The position numbers and the translations under genes are program-made. Source: Nanobdellota archaeon (GTDB lineage Archaea > Nanobdellota > Nanobdellia > Pacearchaeales > GW2011-AR1). From it: a stretch of DNA of 19,590 nucleotides. The notes under the pieces were generated by a model, which saw nothing but the letters and a program-made list of their open reading frames with translations, did no database searches and was not told the DNA's origin. The stretch is from NCBI GenBank assembly GCA_018817905.1, contig JAHISS010000025.1:1-19590 (forward strand), written 5' to 3'. This document shows positions 1 to 8,067 of this stretch, in pieces (the first letter of the stretch is position 1; each line of letters starts with the position of its first letter).

Positions 1-140
1 TTGGTTTGTTGCTAAATCAGTTAAGAAAGACGGAAAGGTAATTCAGAAATCTGTTTTATATGTCGGCACAGCCGACACATTACATAACAAATTAATCGAT
101 CTTAAAAACAAATCTTAGAACTTAATCCTGTCCCAAATTC
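1..140 (+). repeat. 140-bp terminal inverted repeat, left copy
   Basis: Bases 1-140 are the exact reverse complement of 19451-19590, and identity stops abruptly at 140. The repeat holds an internal hairpin (TGTCGGC-ACA-GCCGACA, about 61-77) and the tail of a reading frame entering from outside the window. The inner edge lies only 16 bp before the TATA box of the giant surface-protein gene. The likeliest reading is the end of a multicopy element, probably an insertion sequence, present in opposite orientations on both sides. The sequence ends because assembly could not cross it. The chromosomal housekeeping genes inside argue against a linear plasmid or a composite transposon. Confidence 0.93.
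2..118 (+). CDS. 3' fragment of an ORF in the repeat, possibly transposase-related
   Basis: An open frame enters from outside the window and gives 38 residues (beginning WFVAKSVKKDGKVIQKSV) before a TAG stop at 116-118, 22 bp inside the repeat edge. The pattern K-S-V-x-x-D-G-K-V-x-Q-x-S-V-x-Y-x-G-T-A-D recalls the start of IS1634/IS4-like DDE transposases, from memory only. A stop so near the edge of a repeat suits the last gene of an insertion sequence. If the similarity really is to the N-terminus, the gene is truncated or broken. No catalytic DDE residues are visible. Confidence 0.4.
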   Translation, partial: WFVAKSVKKDGKVIQKSVLYVGTADTLHNKLIDLKNKS

Positions 141-155
141 AAAGTTTACGAAAGG

Positions 156-163
156 TTTATAAG
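156..163 (+). promoter_or_regulatory. TATA box of the giant surface-protein gene
   Basis: TTTATAAG matches the archaeal TATA consensus, with a purine-rich stretch just upstream where a BRE would lie. A transcript starting about 26 nt downstream would begin near 184-187, giving a leader of about 25 nt before the ATG at 213. Confidence 0.65.
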
Positions 164-183
164 CAAGTTAATAGTTTGTAATG

Positions 184-200
184 TGTAAACTTCGTTTACA
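184..200 (+). promoter_or_regulatory. Perfect 7-bp palindrome at the predicted transcript start
   Basis: TGTAAAC-TTC-GTTTACA is a perfect inverted repeat with a 3-nt loop. It lies at the transcription start predicted from the TATA box and just before the GGTGAT ribosome-binding sequence (206-211). In DNA it could be an operator that blocks polymerase. In RNA it would be a 5'-terminal hairpin that could stabilise a very long mRNA. The sequence does not decide between these. Confidence 0.5.
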
Positions 201-212
201 AAAGTGGTGATG

Positions 213-3200
213 ATGGGCAAAAATAAGAAATTATTGGTTTTCTCGACGTTGATTTTAGTTTTTTCTGTCTTTATGTTTGGTTTTGTTTCTGCAACAGACT
301 GTTGGCAATATGCAAGCAATGCAACTGGACAATGCACTTCTGCAAATGGCTGCATTTGGAAATCAGATAGTTGGGGGAGTTGGTGTGAAGAACTGAATTG
401 CTGGAGTTTATGGACGCAAGATGATTGTAGTACTGTGAGCATTGCTAATAAGAATTGTTCGTGGCAGGGAGGAGGAACTAATTGGGAATGCATGCAGATA
501 AGTTGTTGGATTTGGGATGGTACTGATGAAGCTACATGCGTTAATAACACAAATGGAAGGTCTTGTGAATGGAGAGAAGAGTGTTTTAGTTCTGGAGGAG
601 GAAGTACAGATTGTTGGGGAATTGGTAGTAACCAATCACTTTGCCAGAATACAAGTGGATGTTCTTGGGGAGGTTGCATGACAAAGAGTTGCTGGGAATA
701 CACCAGCGACGGAGTAGACACTTGTAATGCAAAGAAAGATCCTTGGAGTGGAAGAAATTGCACTTACTCAACCTCTTCTTCTACTTGTATGGAGGATAAT
801 TGCGGGAGTTATGAATTATATCCTAACAGCACGGCATGTAATGCTGCAAGCCATTGTAATTGGCAAGGTTCAGTTGACAACGGATGGTGCGGAGAAATTG
901 GATGCTGGAGTTTTGATGGAAACCAGACCGGATGCACGAATGCAAGTACAACTCACGGTTTAGATTGTTCATGGAGCAGCGGTTATTGTATGCAAAACGA
1001 CTGTTGGAGTGCAACGACTTCTGCTACATGCGGGAATAGGTCTGAATGTATTTGGGATTCGTGGACAACTTCTGGGTGGTGTAATGAAGTTAACTGTTGG
1101 AGTTGGGATTCTATGGCTGGGGGCAGTGAAGCAGATTGTAACGCTAATGCTACTTTATATGGTTTAAGTTGTAATTGGGTGAATATGTCTGGAGGAACAG
1201 GATGGTGTGAAACAGATTTTTCTTCTACGAATTGTACAGGCTACACTAATGAAGGAGAATGTTATGGCAGTTATTACTGTTGGTGGCAGGCAAACGATTG
1301 GAGCAACTCAAGTGCAGGAGGAAATTGTTCTGCTCCGGATTGGTCTGGTATGGATGATTCAGGGAGTATGTTAAACCAGTGGAATCCTGGGTGTTATATT
1401 TTTGATAATAACATGACAGAATGTGGTTGGATTATTGGTTGTGATAACTCTACATCTGGAAGTTGCAATACAAATGCAACCCACCTCTATAATGCAACTA
1501 TTGATACTAACGGACTAAACTGCACAATGATTAATGATTCTGGCTTGTGCAACGACTTGGCTGCTTTATCAACTTGCTGCTCTTGGCAGGGAGGCATTTG
1601 TACGAATAGCGAGTTTAGTTCGTCCTGCTGGAACGGCTTAAGCACTACTCCAAGCGGAGAAACTTCCTGTGAGGATGCAGCAACAAAGGCTAATTGCGAC
1701 TTGCTTGCAGCAAATCCATGGTATTGGCCATGCACCTGGAATAACTCTACAAGCCCCGCCAAATGCACAGTTAAGACAGCGGATATTTGGGGAAATAACA
1801 CAAAGAGTTTGGTTACAATAGAAAATGAAAAGATGTGCGAATCTGTTGGAGGAAAATGGATAACTGAAAATTATTGCGCTGGAAACGTTTCTGTTCCAAC
1901 GGGTAGATGTGAATATAAATTTAGTGATGAAAAGAATTGTAATAAGGCGTGTTTTGCATGCGAGTATAAATCAGACGGAAGCGCTCATAATTCTTCGGCT
2001 ACTGCAAAAACAGCATGTGAAGGTTCATTGTTAGGGTTCTGTGAATTTACAGCAAGCAGCGGCGCTTCAAATGGATATGGAATTTGCAAAGCAAAGGCGG
2101 AATTTACAGGAGGAGTTACTGAAGAATGCAGTGCGACGAATTGCGGGGGATGCACATATAAGGGAACTGTTGGAGGAACAAATGGGACCACAACACCTGA
2201 GAACTGGTGTAATTATTTTCCGACAGCTTGCAAATGGATTGCTGACAACAGCACTGCAACTTCTGGATACTGTATAGAGAAAAGCGCACAAGTGTGCGAG
2301 GATACTTGTGATAGGTGTGATACACAAACTAAATGTACAAATAATGGAAGAACAAGCATTGCAAATCAAAGTGGAAGCTGCAAGTGGCAAGGAAGTGATA
2401 GTGATGGAAATTGTGTTGCTAATATCGCCGGAACTGTTGAGGTTTGCTGGAATGGGGAAGATGATGATTCTGATGCTTTAATAGACTGCGCAGACCCTGG
2501 ATGTTTTGGTGATTCATTCTGTGGTATGGCTGTAGGAGATTGTTTTATCTGGAGTACAGAATCTGATTGTAATAGCAATAGTTGCGAGTGGATTGTTGAT
2601 AACTGGGGAAGCTGGTGTGACCATAAGGGAACTCAGTGTTGGAAATATGATGGGAGTCAAAGTTCATGTCAAGGGGCAACGCAAGTTAATGAAACATTAA
2701 ATATTACTTTAGCAAGATTAGCAGGAAATGAAATTAATGAAAGTTATTCATTTAGATTAGCAAATTTAGGAACTGGATGGGTTTTAAGTTCTGTTAATAT
2801 AACTAATGTGACAGGAAGTGAATTAGTTGGGAATTATACTGTTGATTACACCCTCCAAACAATAAACTTTACTAATGGAACATTTATGGTTTCTGGTGGC
2901 GGTGCTGAAAATTATACAAATGTTAGTTATCAGTATTATGCAAATACATCTCAAAATTGTAAATGGGAAAATGGTTCAGGAAGCGGCTGGTGTGAACAGG
3001 ATTGGAGCATTGCAGAAGTTTGCATGAACTTGAACAGAACAGCGTGCGCTGATGCTTCTGGAAGCAGTTGTGTATGGACGAATGATACATGGTGCAACGG
3101 TGGTGGAAATGGCACTGACTGGTGCACTAATTATGGCGGATGGTGTGACCATAGTGATTTTGTCATGAAAGATTGCTGGCAATACGATGCTAATTCAAGT

Positions 3201-6167
3201 TGTTCTGGAACAGACGGGTGTAATTGGAGGACTGACGAATGGAGCCAGCCGCATTGCGAGGTGAATTGGAGTGGGCAGTGCTGGAGTTATATGGATGTTG
3301 ATTCTTGCGGATTAACTGAAGGAGTTGGTGCTATAGGTTGCGCATGGAGAACAGATAGCGGGGGAAGTTGGTGCGATAATCCGTTAGGTGCGTGCTGGTC
3401 TTATTATGCAGAGGGCACTTGCAACAGCGCATCGCAAGCATGCACTTGGCAAAGTTGGGGAACTGGAGGGGAAGGAAATTGTCAGCCAGCTTGTCTTAAT
3501 ATGACTTTGTCTGATTCTGAATGTGCTGCTGTTACAGGATGTGTTTGGAAAGCTGAAAACGGATGGTGCGAGGAACAGCAATCTGCACAATGCTGGAATT
3601 CAACTAATTCTGATAATCAAACTAATTGCGATGAAACTTCTGGATGCAAATGGAGAAGTCCTGGATGGTGCAGTCCTAAAGATGGATTTAGCACTGGCGG
3701 TGGCGGTGGCGGAGGTGGTGGAACAATGGGTGCTGAATGCTGGAAATATGATGGCAACCAAACGTTATGCACAAATAGTTCGATTATTAACATAAGCTGC
3801 GGTTGGAGTGTTCAGCAGAATCCTTGGTGTGAGGTTGACTGGAATGCAGGTGGAAATTGTTGGCAATACTCAGATGTGGCTAGTGGTTGCAATTCAACAA
3901 ATAATTGTTGGTTTAAGAGTGATGAATGGGGGAGTTATTGCACTAACATAATGGACCAGTGCTGGAGTAATCTGAGTTTAACAAGCAATGCTACTGCGTG
4001 CAATGAGAATGCTTATTGTAATGCAACTGATTGGGGAGGATGCGAGCCAACGTGCTTTTCTTCTACGACGCAGGAATTATGCGGGAGTGGATGCAGATGG
4101 CTTACGGGATGGTGCAACCCTGCTGGAATGAATCAAATGTTTGACCAAATGGAGACAGGAGCGCCTGTGCCTCTTGGGATGGACGGCTGTGGAACAGAAA
4201 GTATAAGTCAGGCAAGCGTTGATATTTGCGGGTTTGGAATGAAAGATATGGGTGATGCATACGGATTCGGAGCTAATGTTTATGACTTTAGTAATTCTTC
4301 TGTTTGCAATAAGATAAAATTATCTTCATTTGTTATGGACATGCAGGGAGGCGGCGGGGGAGAAGTTGGAGGTCCTGGAGCAGGTGCTTCAGAAAAAACT
4401 GGAGCTGGAACCGAAACTGTGAAGTACCTCGTATATCTTGATACAGACGGAAGTACGACAGGTAGCTGTTCGATAGAATCTAATAATTCTGCAGTAGGAT
4501 ATGAATTTAAGTTAAGATATGCGTCAGTATGGAATGTGAATACGAGTCAGGCTGCGGAGACTTTTACTTCCTATAAGTGCGAGAATAGTAACTGGAAAGT
4601 TGCAGATATAAAGATAAATACTTGGAAACAGAAAATGTGCAGTGAACTTGGAGGGCCAATGATTGCTATTGAAAAAGGAGAATTGTCGAGATTCCCTGAG
4701 TTATACAGTTCAACGTCAGACATGAGGGTCTTTGTTGTTACAATTGGCAACACTGGAAATGTAACAACTCCAACAGATACTGCTGGGCCTGGATGGGCAA
4801 CTCCTGGAGCAATTGATTTTGAGATTGCAGGGGCGATGGAATTCGGCGCTAATTCAGCTAAGTTTGAAAAGATTTTGGAAAAGGGGTTTGTTGCTTATGA
4901 AGACTGTTATAATGGGGTTGATGATGATGATGATGGAGATATTGATTGTGCTGATTGGTCGTGTGAGTTTTCTTCGAAGTGCGCTGGTGTTGGCGTGAAT
5001 ATTGCAGGATTTTCAGATACTACAATGCCTGTTGTTAAAGGGGTCAGAGTAGAAGAATATCCTGATGGTGCTTTGTTGATGTTTGAAGCGAGCAAACCTG
5101 TTAATGGAACGCTTAAATTCTATGAAAATGATTCACAGTGTTTGACTTTGAACGCAACGATTTATGATGTTGGGGTCAGGAAGAATAATACAGTTAGGGA
5201 ATATAAATTATGGCAGGAAATTCAGATATACAATGACGGAGGTGTAACTTCATTAGGCTCTGATTTGAGCAGTGACACGAATTACTACTATAAGCTGAAG
5301 ATTTGTGATACAAATAATAGGTGTGCTTTGAGCAAGTGCAGTTCATTCAGGACAAATAGTGCAACTAATTGCGGATTCTGCAACTATGTTTTGAAATTGA
5401 AAGAACCGACAGGATGGACGGTTTCTTATGACACTGACACAGATGGGGCTTACGACCATGAACAGGGGGCTGTTTGCGGGACAAATGCGGGGATGAAGAT
5501 GAATTACACATTAGGTAGAGCTATAAATATTAAATTAGCGAAAGATGACGGAACAGTTTACTTTGAGTTTTTGAATGCAAGTGTCAGCAAGACTGGTTTG
5601 AATGATAAGGTGAGAGATTTGACTACGAGCGGAGACAGCATTATTGGAACCAGCACACTTGTTGGTTTGAACTCGCAGGCAAGGGATAAGATAATTAATA
5701 ATTTGCATCCGGAAGTTTGCAGGATTAAGATTCCATTTACTGGGGTGTGCGAGACATTGTACCACTGTGATGACAACGGGGCGAATTGCGTTGATAGAAC
5801 GTCGTCGGCGACATTGTTAAGTGCGGATACTTGTCTTTGGGAAGTTCCATTCTGTGAGTTTTCTACATATTACGAGTATACTTCTGGTGCTGTTACTCCT
5901 CCCTCTAGCGGAGGCGGTAGCAGTGGAGGAGGTAGTGCTACTGTGACTGATGATGAAGAAGGTGGGGATGAAGAAGACGATAGCGAGGGGGCTGGGGAGG
6001 AAGAACCAGGTCTATCTCCTGATGTTGGAGAAGAAACCGGAGGAACAGATGAAACTTCTGCTGGAGATGGTTTTCTCGGCATGGTGTTCTTTATCTTGGG
6101 CGGACTTGTAGTGCTTGCTGGGGTAGTTGTTGGGGTTTTCTTTTTGGTGAAGAAGGTAAAGCATTAA
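213..6167 (+). CDS. Giant cysteine/tryptophan-rich surface protein with C-terminal membrane anchor
   Basis: About 1984 aa from the ATG at 213. GTG 204 and ATG 210 are alternatives; GGTGAT at 206-211 favours an ATG. Residues 1-27 form a signal peptide (hydrophobic core, cut after VSA). From about 29 to 1305 run some 20 modules of the form C-W-x-Y/F ... C ... C-x-W ... W-C-x(3-8)-C. A roughly 90-residue beta-rich domain without Cys (about 825-913) interrupts one module. A run of nine Gly lies near 1165. Two acidic metal-binding-like motifs, C-x-N-G-x-D-D-D ... D-C-A-D, lie near 743 and 1563. An Fn3-like segment follows at about 1605-1715. Then come a Ser/Gly linker, an acidic stretch (about 1913-1933), a membrane helix (about 1954-1979) and a Lys-rich cytoplasmic tail. 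N-glycosylation sequons are abundant. The protein is anchored outside the cell and heavily disulfide-bonded. An adhesion or cell-contact role is inference. The modules vaguely resemble PSI (plexin) repeats, but I do not recognise the family. Confidence 0.9.
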   Translation: MGKNKKLLVFSTLILVFSVFMFGFVSATDCWQYASNATGQCTSANGCIWKSDSWGSWCEELNCWSLWTQDDCSTVSIANKNCSWQGGGTNWECMQISCWIWDGTDEATCVNNTNGRSCEWREECFSSGGGSTDCWGIGSNQSLCQNTSGCSWGGCMTKSCWEYTSDGVDTCNAKKDPWSGRNCTYSTSSSTCMEDNCGSYELYPNSTACNAASHCNWQGSVDNGWCGEIGCWSFDGNQTGCTNASTTHGLDCSWSSGYCMQNDCWSATTSATCGNRSECIWDSWTTSGWCNEVNCWSWDSMAGGSEADCNANATLYGLSCNWVNMSGGTGWCETDFSSTNCTGYTNEGECYGSYYCWWQANDWSNSSAGGNCSAPDWSGMDDSGSMLNQWNPGCYIFDNNMTECGWIIGCDNSTSGSCNTNATHLYNATIDTNGLNCTMINDSGLCNDLAALSTCCSWQGGICTNSEFSSSCWNGLSTTPSGETSCEDAATKANCDLLAANPWYWPCTWNNSTSPAKCTVKTADIWGNNTKSLVTIENEKMCESVGGKWITENYCAGNVSVPTGRCEYKFSDEKNCNKACFACEYKSDGSAHNSSATAKTACEGSLLGFCEFTASSGASNGYGICKAKAEFTGGVTEECSATNCGGCTYKGTVGGTNGTTTPENWCNYFPTACKWIADNSTATSGYCIEKSAQVCEDTCDRCDTQTKCTNNGRTSIANQSGSCKWQGSDSDGNCVANIAGTVEVCWNGEDDDSDALIDCADPGCFGDSFCGMAVGDCFIWSTESDCNSNSCEWIVDNWGSWCDHKGTQCWKYDGSQSSCQGATQVNETLNITLARLAGNEINESYSFRLANLGTGWVLSSVNITNVTGSELVGNYTVDYTLQTINFTNGTFMVSGGGAENYTNVSYQYYANTSQNCKWENGSGSGWCEQDWSIAEVCMNLNRTACADASGSSCVWTNDTWCNGGGNGTDWCTNYGGWCDHSDFVMKDCWQYDANSSCSGTDGCNWRTDEWSQPHCEVNWSGQCWSYMDVDSCGLTEGVGAIGCAWRTDSGGSWCDNPLGACWSYYAEGTCNSASQACTWQSWGTGGEGNCQPACLNMTLSDSECAAVTGCVWKAENGWCEEQQSAQCWNSTNSDNQTNCDETSGCKWRSPGWCSPKDGFSTGGGGGGGGGTMGAECWKYDGNQTLCTNSSIINISCGWSVQQNPWCEVDWNAGGNCWQYSDVASGCNSTNNCWFKSDEWGSYCTNIMDQCWSNLSLTSNATACNENAYCNATDWGGCEPTCFSSTTQELCGSGCRWLTGWCNPAGMNQMFDQMETGAPVPLGMDGCGTESISQASVDICGFGMKDMGDAYGFGANVYDFSNSSVCNKIKLSSFVMDMQGGGGGEVGGPGAGASEKTGAGTETVKYLVYLDTDGSTTGSCSIESNNSAVGYEFKLRYASVWNVNTSQAAETFTSYKCENSNWKVADIKINTWKQKMCSELGGPMIAIEKGELSRFPELYSSTSDMRVFVVTIGNTGNVTTPTDTAGPGWATPGAIDFEIAGAMEFGANSAKFEKILEKGFVAYEDCYNGVDDDDDGDIDCADWSCEFSSKCAGVGVNIAGFSDTTMPVVKGVRVEEYPDGALLMFEASKPVNGTLKFYENDSQCLTLNATIYDVGVRKNNTVREYKLWQEIQIYNDGGVTSLGSDLSSDTNYYYKLKICDTNNRCALSKCSSFRTNSATNCGFCNYVLKLKEPTGWTVSYDTDTDGAYDHEQGAVCGTNAGMKMNYTLGRAINIKLAKDDGTVYFEFLNASVSKTGLNDKVRDLTTSGDSIIGTSTLVGLNSQARDKIINNLHPEVCRIKIPFTGVCETLYHCDDNGANCVDRTSSATLLSADTCLWEVPFCEFSTYYEYTSGAVTPPSSGGGSSGGGSATVTDDEEGGDEEDDSEGAGEEEPGLSPDVGEETGGTDETSAGDGFLGMVFFILGGLVVLAGVVVGVFFLVKKVKH

Positions 6168-6332
6168 ACTTCCTGCAAAAAACAAAAGGATTAGTGTAAT
6201 TCCGAACTAACTAAATCAATTTGCATACAATGTCTGACAGATATTGCTGGGCAGAAAAGGCTAAGTTTTATGTTGTTAAACTCTGTAAAAATATATTTAG
6301 TTTTGATATTAACCTTTTGATCTGTTAATGCA

Positions 6333-6917
6333 TCAATCACCTAAAAACGGATTGTTCTCTTTCTCCCATTTAATCGTCGAACTTTTTCTTTCTCCGTAAT
6401 CATGGCCAGGGTAGATTTCTGTTTCGTCTGGAAGTTTAGATAATTTCTTTAACGAATTTTTCATTTGTTCGGAATTGCTTTCGGGCAGGTCTGTTCTGCC
6501 GATTCCGCCGACGAATAACGTGTCTCCTGTTAGCAGCTTGTTGTCATCGAGGAGAAAACAAACGCTGCCTTGCGAATGTCCTGGAGTGTGAATGACTTTT
6601 ATCTTTATTTTTCCGAGAGGGATTATTTCGTTGTTTTTTATCTTGGTTAATTTTAGTTTTGTTTGAAATGTTTCTTTTTCATGAATGTAAATCTCTGCGT
6701 GAGTTTTTTCTGCGAGAGCCGGAAGGTCAGTGATGTGGTCAAAGTGCGCGTGCGTTAATAGGATTTTTGTTATTTTCAGATTGTTTTCTTCGCATTCTTT
6801 GAGGAGTTTTTCATGTTCAAAACCAGGATCAACTACAGCAACTTCTTTTGTCTCGGAATCTCCGATGATGTAAGAGAAGTTTTCCATTGGTCCGAGTTTT
6901 ATTTGGCGGAAGAACAT
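6333..6917 (-). CDS. Metallo-beta-lactamase-fold hydrolase (glyoxalase II-like)
   Basis: 194 aa, full length for a single-domain member of the family. THAHFDH (residues 55-61) is the HxHxDH metal motif. His114 (TPGHSQGS), Asp132 (GDTLFVGGIGRTDLP) and His172 (YPGHDYG) complete a two-metal site. The GDTLF-x-GGIGRTDLP block is usual in glyoxalase II/ETHE1-like hydrolases acting on thioesters or persulfides. The substrate cannot be told, since archaea often lack glutathione. There is no signal peptide, so it is cytoplasmic. TTATAAAT at 6945-6938 lies about 25 nt before the ATG, predicting a leaderless single-gene transcript. It converges on the giant surface-protein gene across 165 bp. Confidence 0.88.
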   Translation of the reverse strand: MFFRQIKLGPMENFSYIIGDSETKEVAVVDPGFEHEKLLKECEENNLKITKILLTHAHFDHITDLPALAEKTHAEIYIHEKETFQTKLKLTKIKNNEIIPLGKIKIKVIHTPGHSQGSVCFLLDDNKLLTGDTLFVGGIGRTDLPESNSEQMKNSLKKLSKLPDETEIYPGHDYGERKSSTIKWEKENNPFLGD

Positions 6918-6937
6918 TTTGTTTAAAGGTTTTTTTG

Positions 6938-6945
6938 ATTTATAA
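6938..6945 (-). promoter_or_regulatory. TATA box of the MBL-fold hydrolase gene
   Basis: TTATAAAT on the minus strand, centred about 25 nt before the ATG at 6917. Transcription would begin at or next to the start codon. Confidence 0.6.
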
Positions 6946-7008
6946 TTGTTTCATTGACTTGGTAAATTAGTTTATTGTTTAGTTTATGAAAGAATTAAAC
7001 GGACCGAA

Positions 7009-7416
7009 TTAAAGTATACAACTTTCTCTCAGTATTCTCCTAAGGGTCTCTGATGCATAAAATAACCTCTGTTCAGGATGTTCGCCAGACATAGTCAATG
7101 CGTTCAAATGTCCTGATGTGTCTCTAGATCTCTGGGCTGCTCGTTCAAGACATCTGTAAAAATAATTATGTCTAAGTTCTATTCCCCTAGAATAATCCAT
7201 AGAAAGATACTGTTTATCATTGGAGGTTTCATTACCGAAATTAGTTGGATCGATGACAAAAAGAAAATCGGGAACAATTAAACATTCTCCAACATTCGGA
7301 GCTGTGAAACCATTAAACGGTCCTGTGTAGACTAAGGGAAATCCGTTACTCGGGCTGTCTAAATCAACAGGTTCGCATCCTAATTGAGTTAGGTATTCTG
7401 CTTTTGTTTTTGCCAT
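7009..7416 (-). CDS. Orphan protein, 135 aa, divergent from its neighbour
   Basis: Not recognised. An upstream in-frame ATG at 7470 would give 153 aa, but a TATA box (TTTATATAC, 7446-7438) lies between it and the internal ATG at 7416, about 25 nt before the latter. The 135-aa form beginning MAKTKAEYL, from a leaderless mRNA, is therefore preferred. The first half looks beta-rich with Pro/Gly turns (GFPLVYTGPFNGFTAP). The second half is helical and Arg-rich (RCLERAAQRSR ... RRILRESC). There is no signal peptide, membrane segment or metal motif. It shares a 95-bp divergent promoter region with the next gene. High Arg and low Lys link it in style with the small orphans in the ribosomal operon. 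Confidence 0.72.
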   Translation of the reverse strand: MAKTKAEYLTQLGCEPVDLDSPSNGFPLVYTGPFNGFTAPNVGECLIVPDFLFVIDPTNFGNETSNDKQYLSMDYSRGIELRHNYFYRCLERAAQRSRDTSGHLNALTMSGEHPEQRLFYASETLRRILRESCIL

Positions 7417-7437
7417 GATTTTCGTAACTTTGGGAGA

Positions 7438-7490
7438 GTATATAAAACTTTCGTTTGTAAAATTCTGCATTGAACAAGAAGATTTATAAA
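7438..7490. promoter_or_regulatory. Divergent promoter pair between two orphan genes
   Basis: The minus-strand TATA box (7446-7438) serves the 135-aa gene (ATG 7416). The plus-strand TATA box GATTTATAAA (7481-7490) serves the 133-aa gene (ATG 7512). Each lies 25-26 nt from its ATG, so both transcripts should be leaderless. With only 95 bp between start codons, one regulator could control both. Confidence 0.6.
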
Positions 7491-7511
7491 TTCCTAATCT
7501 AATTGAATCAC

Positions 7512-7913
7512 ATGAAAATTAGCATTAAAAATCTTGGGGAGTTTGCAGAAAACTTTTTGGCGTTTTTAGATAGAGAGAGAATAAAATCAAATGCTGATTT
7601 AGAGAGAAAACTTGGCACGACTTTTCATTTGGGAGACTCTAAAGACTTTGTTAGCATTATGTTGAGGCAGCCATCTTGCGGAAGATCTGCTTATGCGGTT
7701 AGTTATACAAACCCTGGAACTGGGATAGCAATAGAACTCCGAATAAACAAACAGGAAGGTTACTCGCAGGTTAATCTCAAATCTTCTCAAAGAATTGGTG
7801 GATATTCTCCGTTTGGTTCAGACGTTTTAGGTAATCTCATTCAGATTAAACGGTTGGCGCATTTTGATTTTTCTTCGGTCGTGAAGGAATTAGCAGATTT
7901 GAGAGCTTCTTGA
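7512..7913 (+). CDS. Orphan protein, 133 aa
   Basis: Not recognised. The frame extends to a TTG at 7503, but the TATA box at 7481-7490 puts the transcript start at about 7512, the ATG, giving 133 aa from a leaderless mRNA. An N-terminal helix (MKISIKNLGEFAENFLAFL) is followed by a short RERIKSNADLERKLG stretch. A likely beta-sheet middle comes next (AYAVSYTNPGTGIAIELRIN, QVNLKSSQRIGGYS), then a closing helix (VVKELADLRA). There are no membrane segments and a single Cys. It could be a small alpha/beta protein that works with the divergent neighbour, but no function can be assigned. Confidence 0.72.
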   Translation: MKISIKNLGEFAENFLAFLDRERIKSNADLERKLGTTFHLGDSKDFVSIMLRQPSCGRSAYAVSYTNPGTGIAIELRINKQEGYSQVNLKSSQRIGGYSPFGSDVLGNLIQIKRLAHFDFSSVVKELADLRAS

Positions 7914-8067
7914 TTGTTGATTATCCAAAGTTACCCAACACGCCCAAACCCTAACTAATTCAAATAATTATCACAAATCCAAACAACATATCCCGCATGT
8001 TTTGTTATTAATTTTAAGGGGGGCTGGCTGCAATTAAAGTTATTTTTCAAAGATTATATACTATGAA

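Noticed and set aside
146..763. Long antisense open frame over the start of the giant gene
   Set aside because: It is the reverse-strand shadow of a Cys/Trp-rich gene; it has no promoter, crosses the giant gene's promoter, and its Gln/Leu-rich sequence reflects codons of the real gene.
3700..3725. Gly run in the giant gene as a sign of frameshift or assembly error
   Set aside because: The reading frame is intact on both sides, with Cys modules continuing in phase; it reads as a flexible linker.
4915..4945. GAT codon repeat in the giant gene as a simple-sequence switch
   Set aside because: It encodes the Asp cluster of a recognisable DDD/DCAD motif and is a trinucleotide run, so length changes would not shift the frame.
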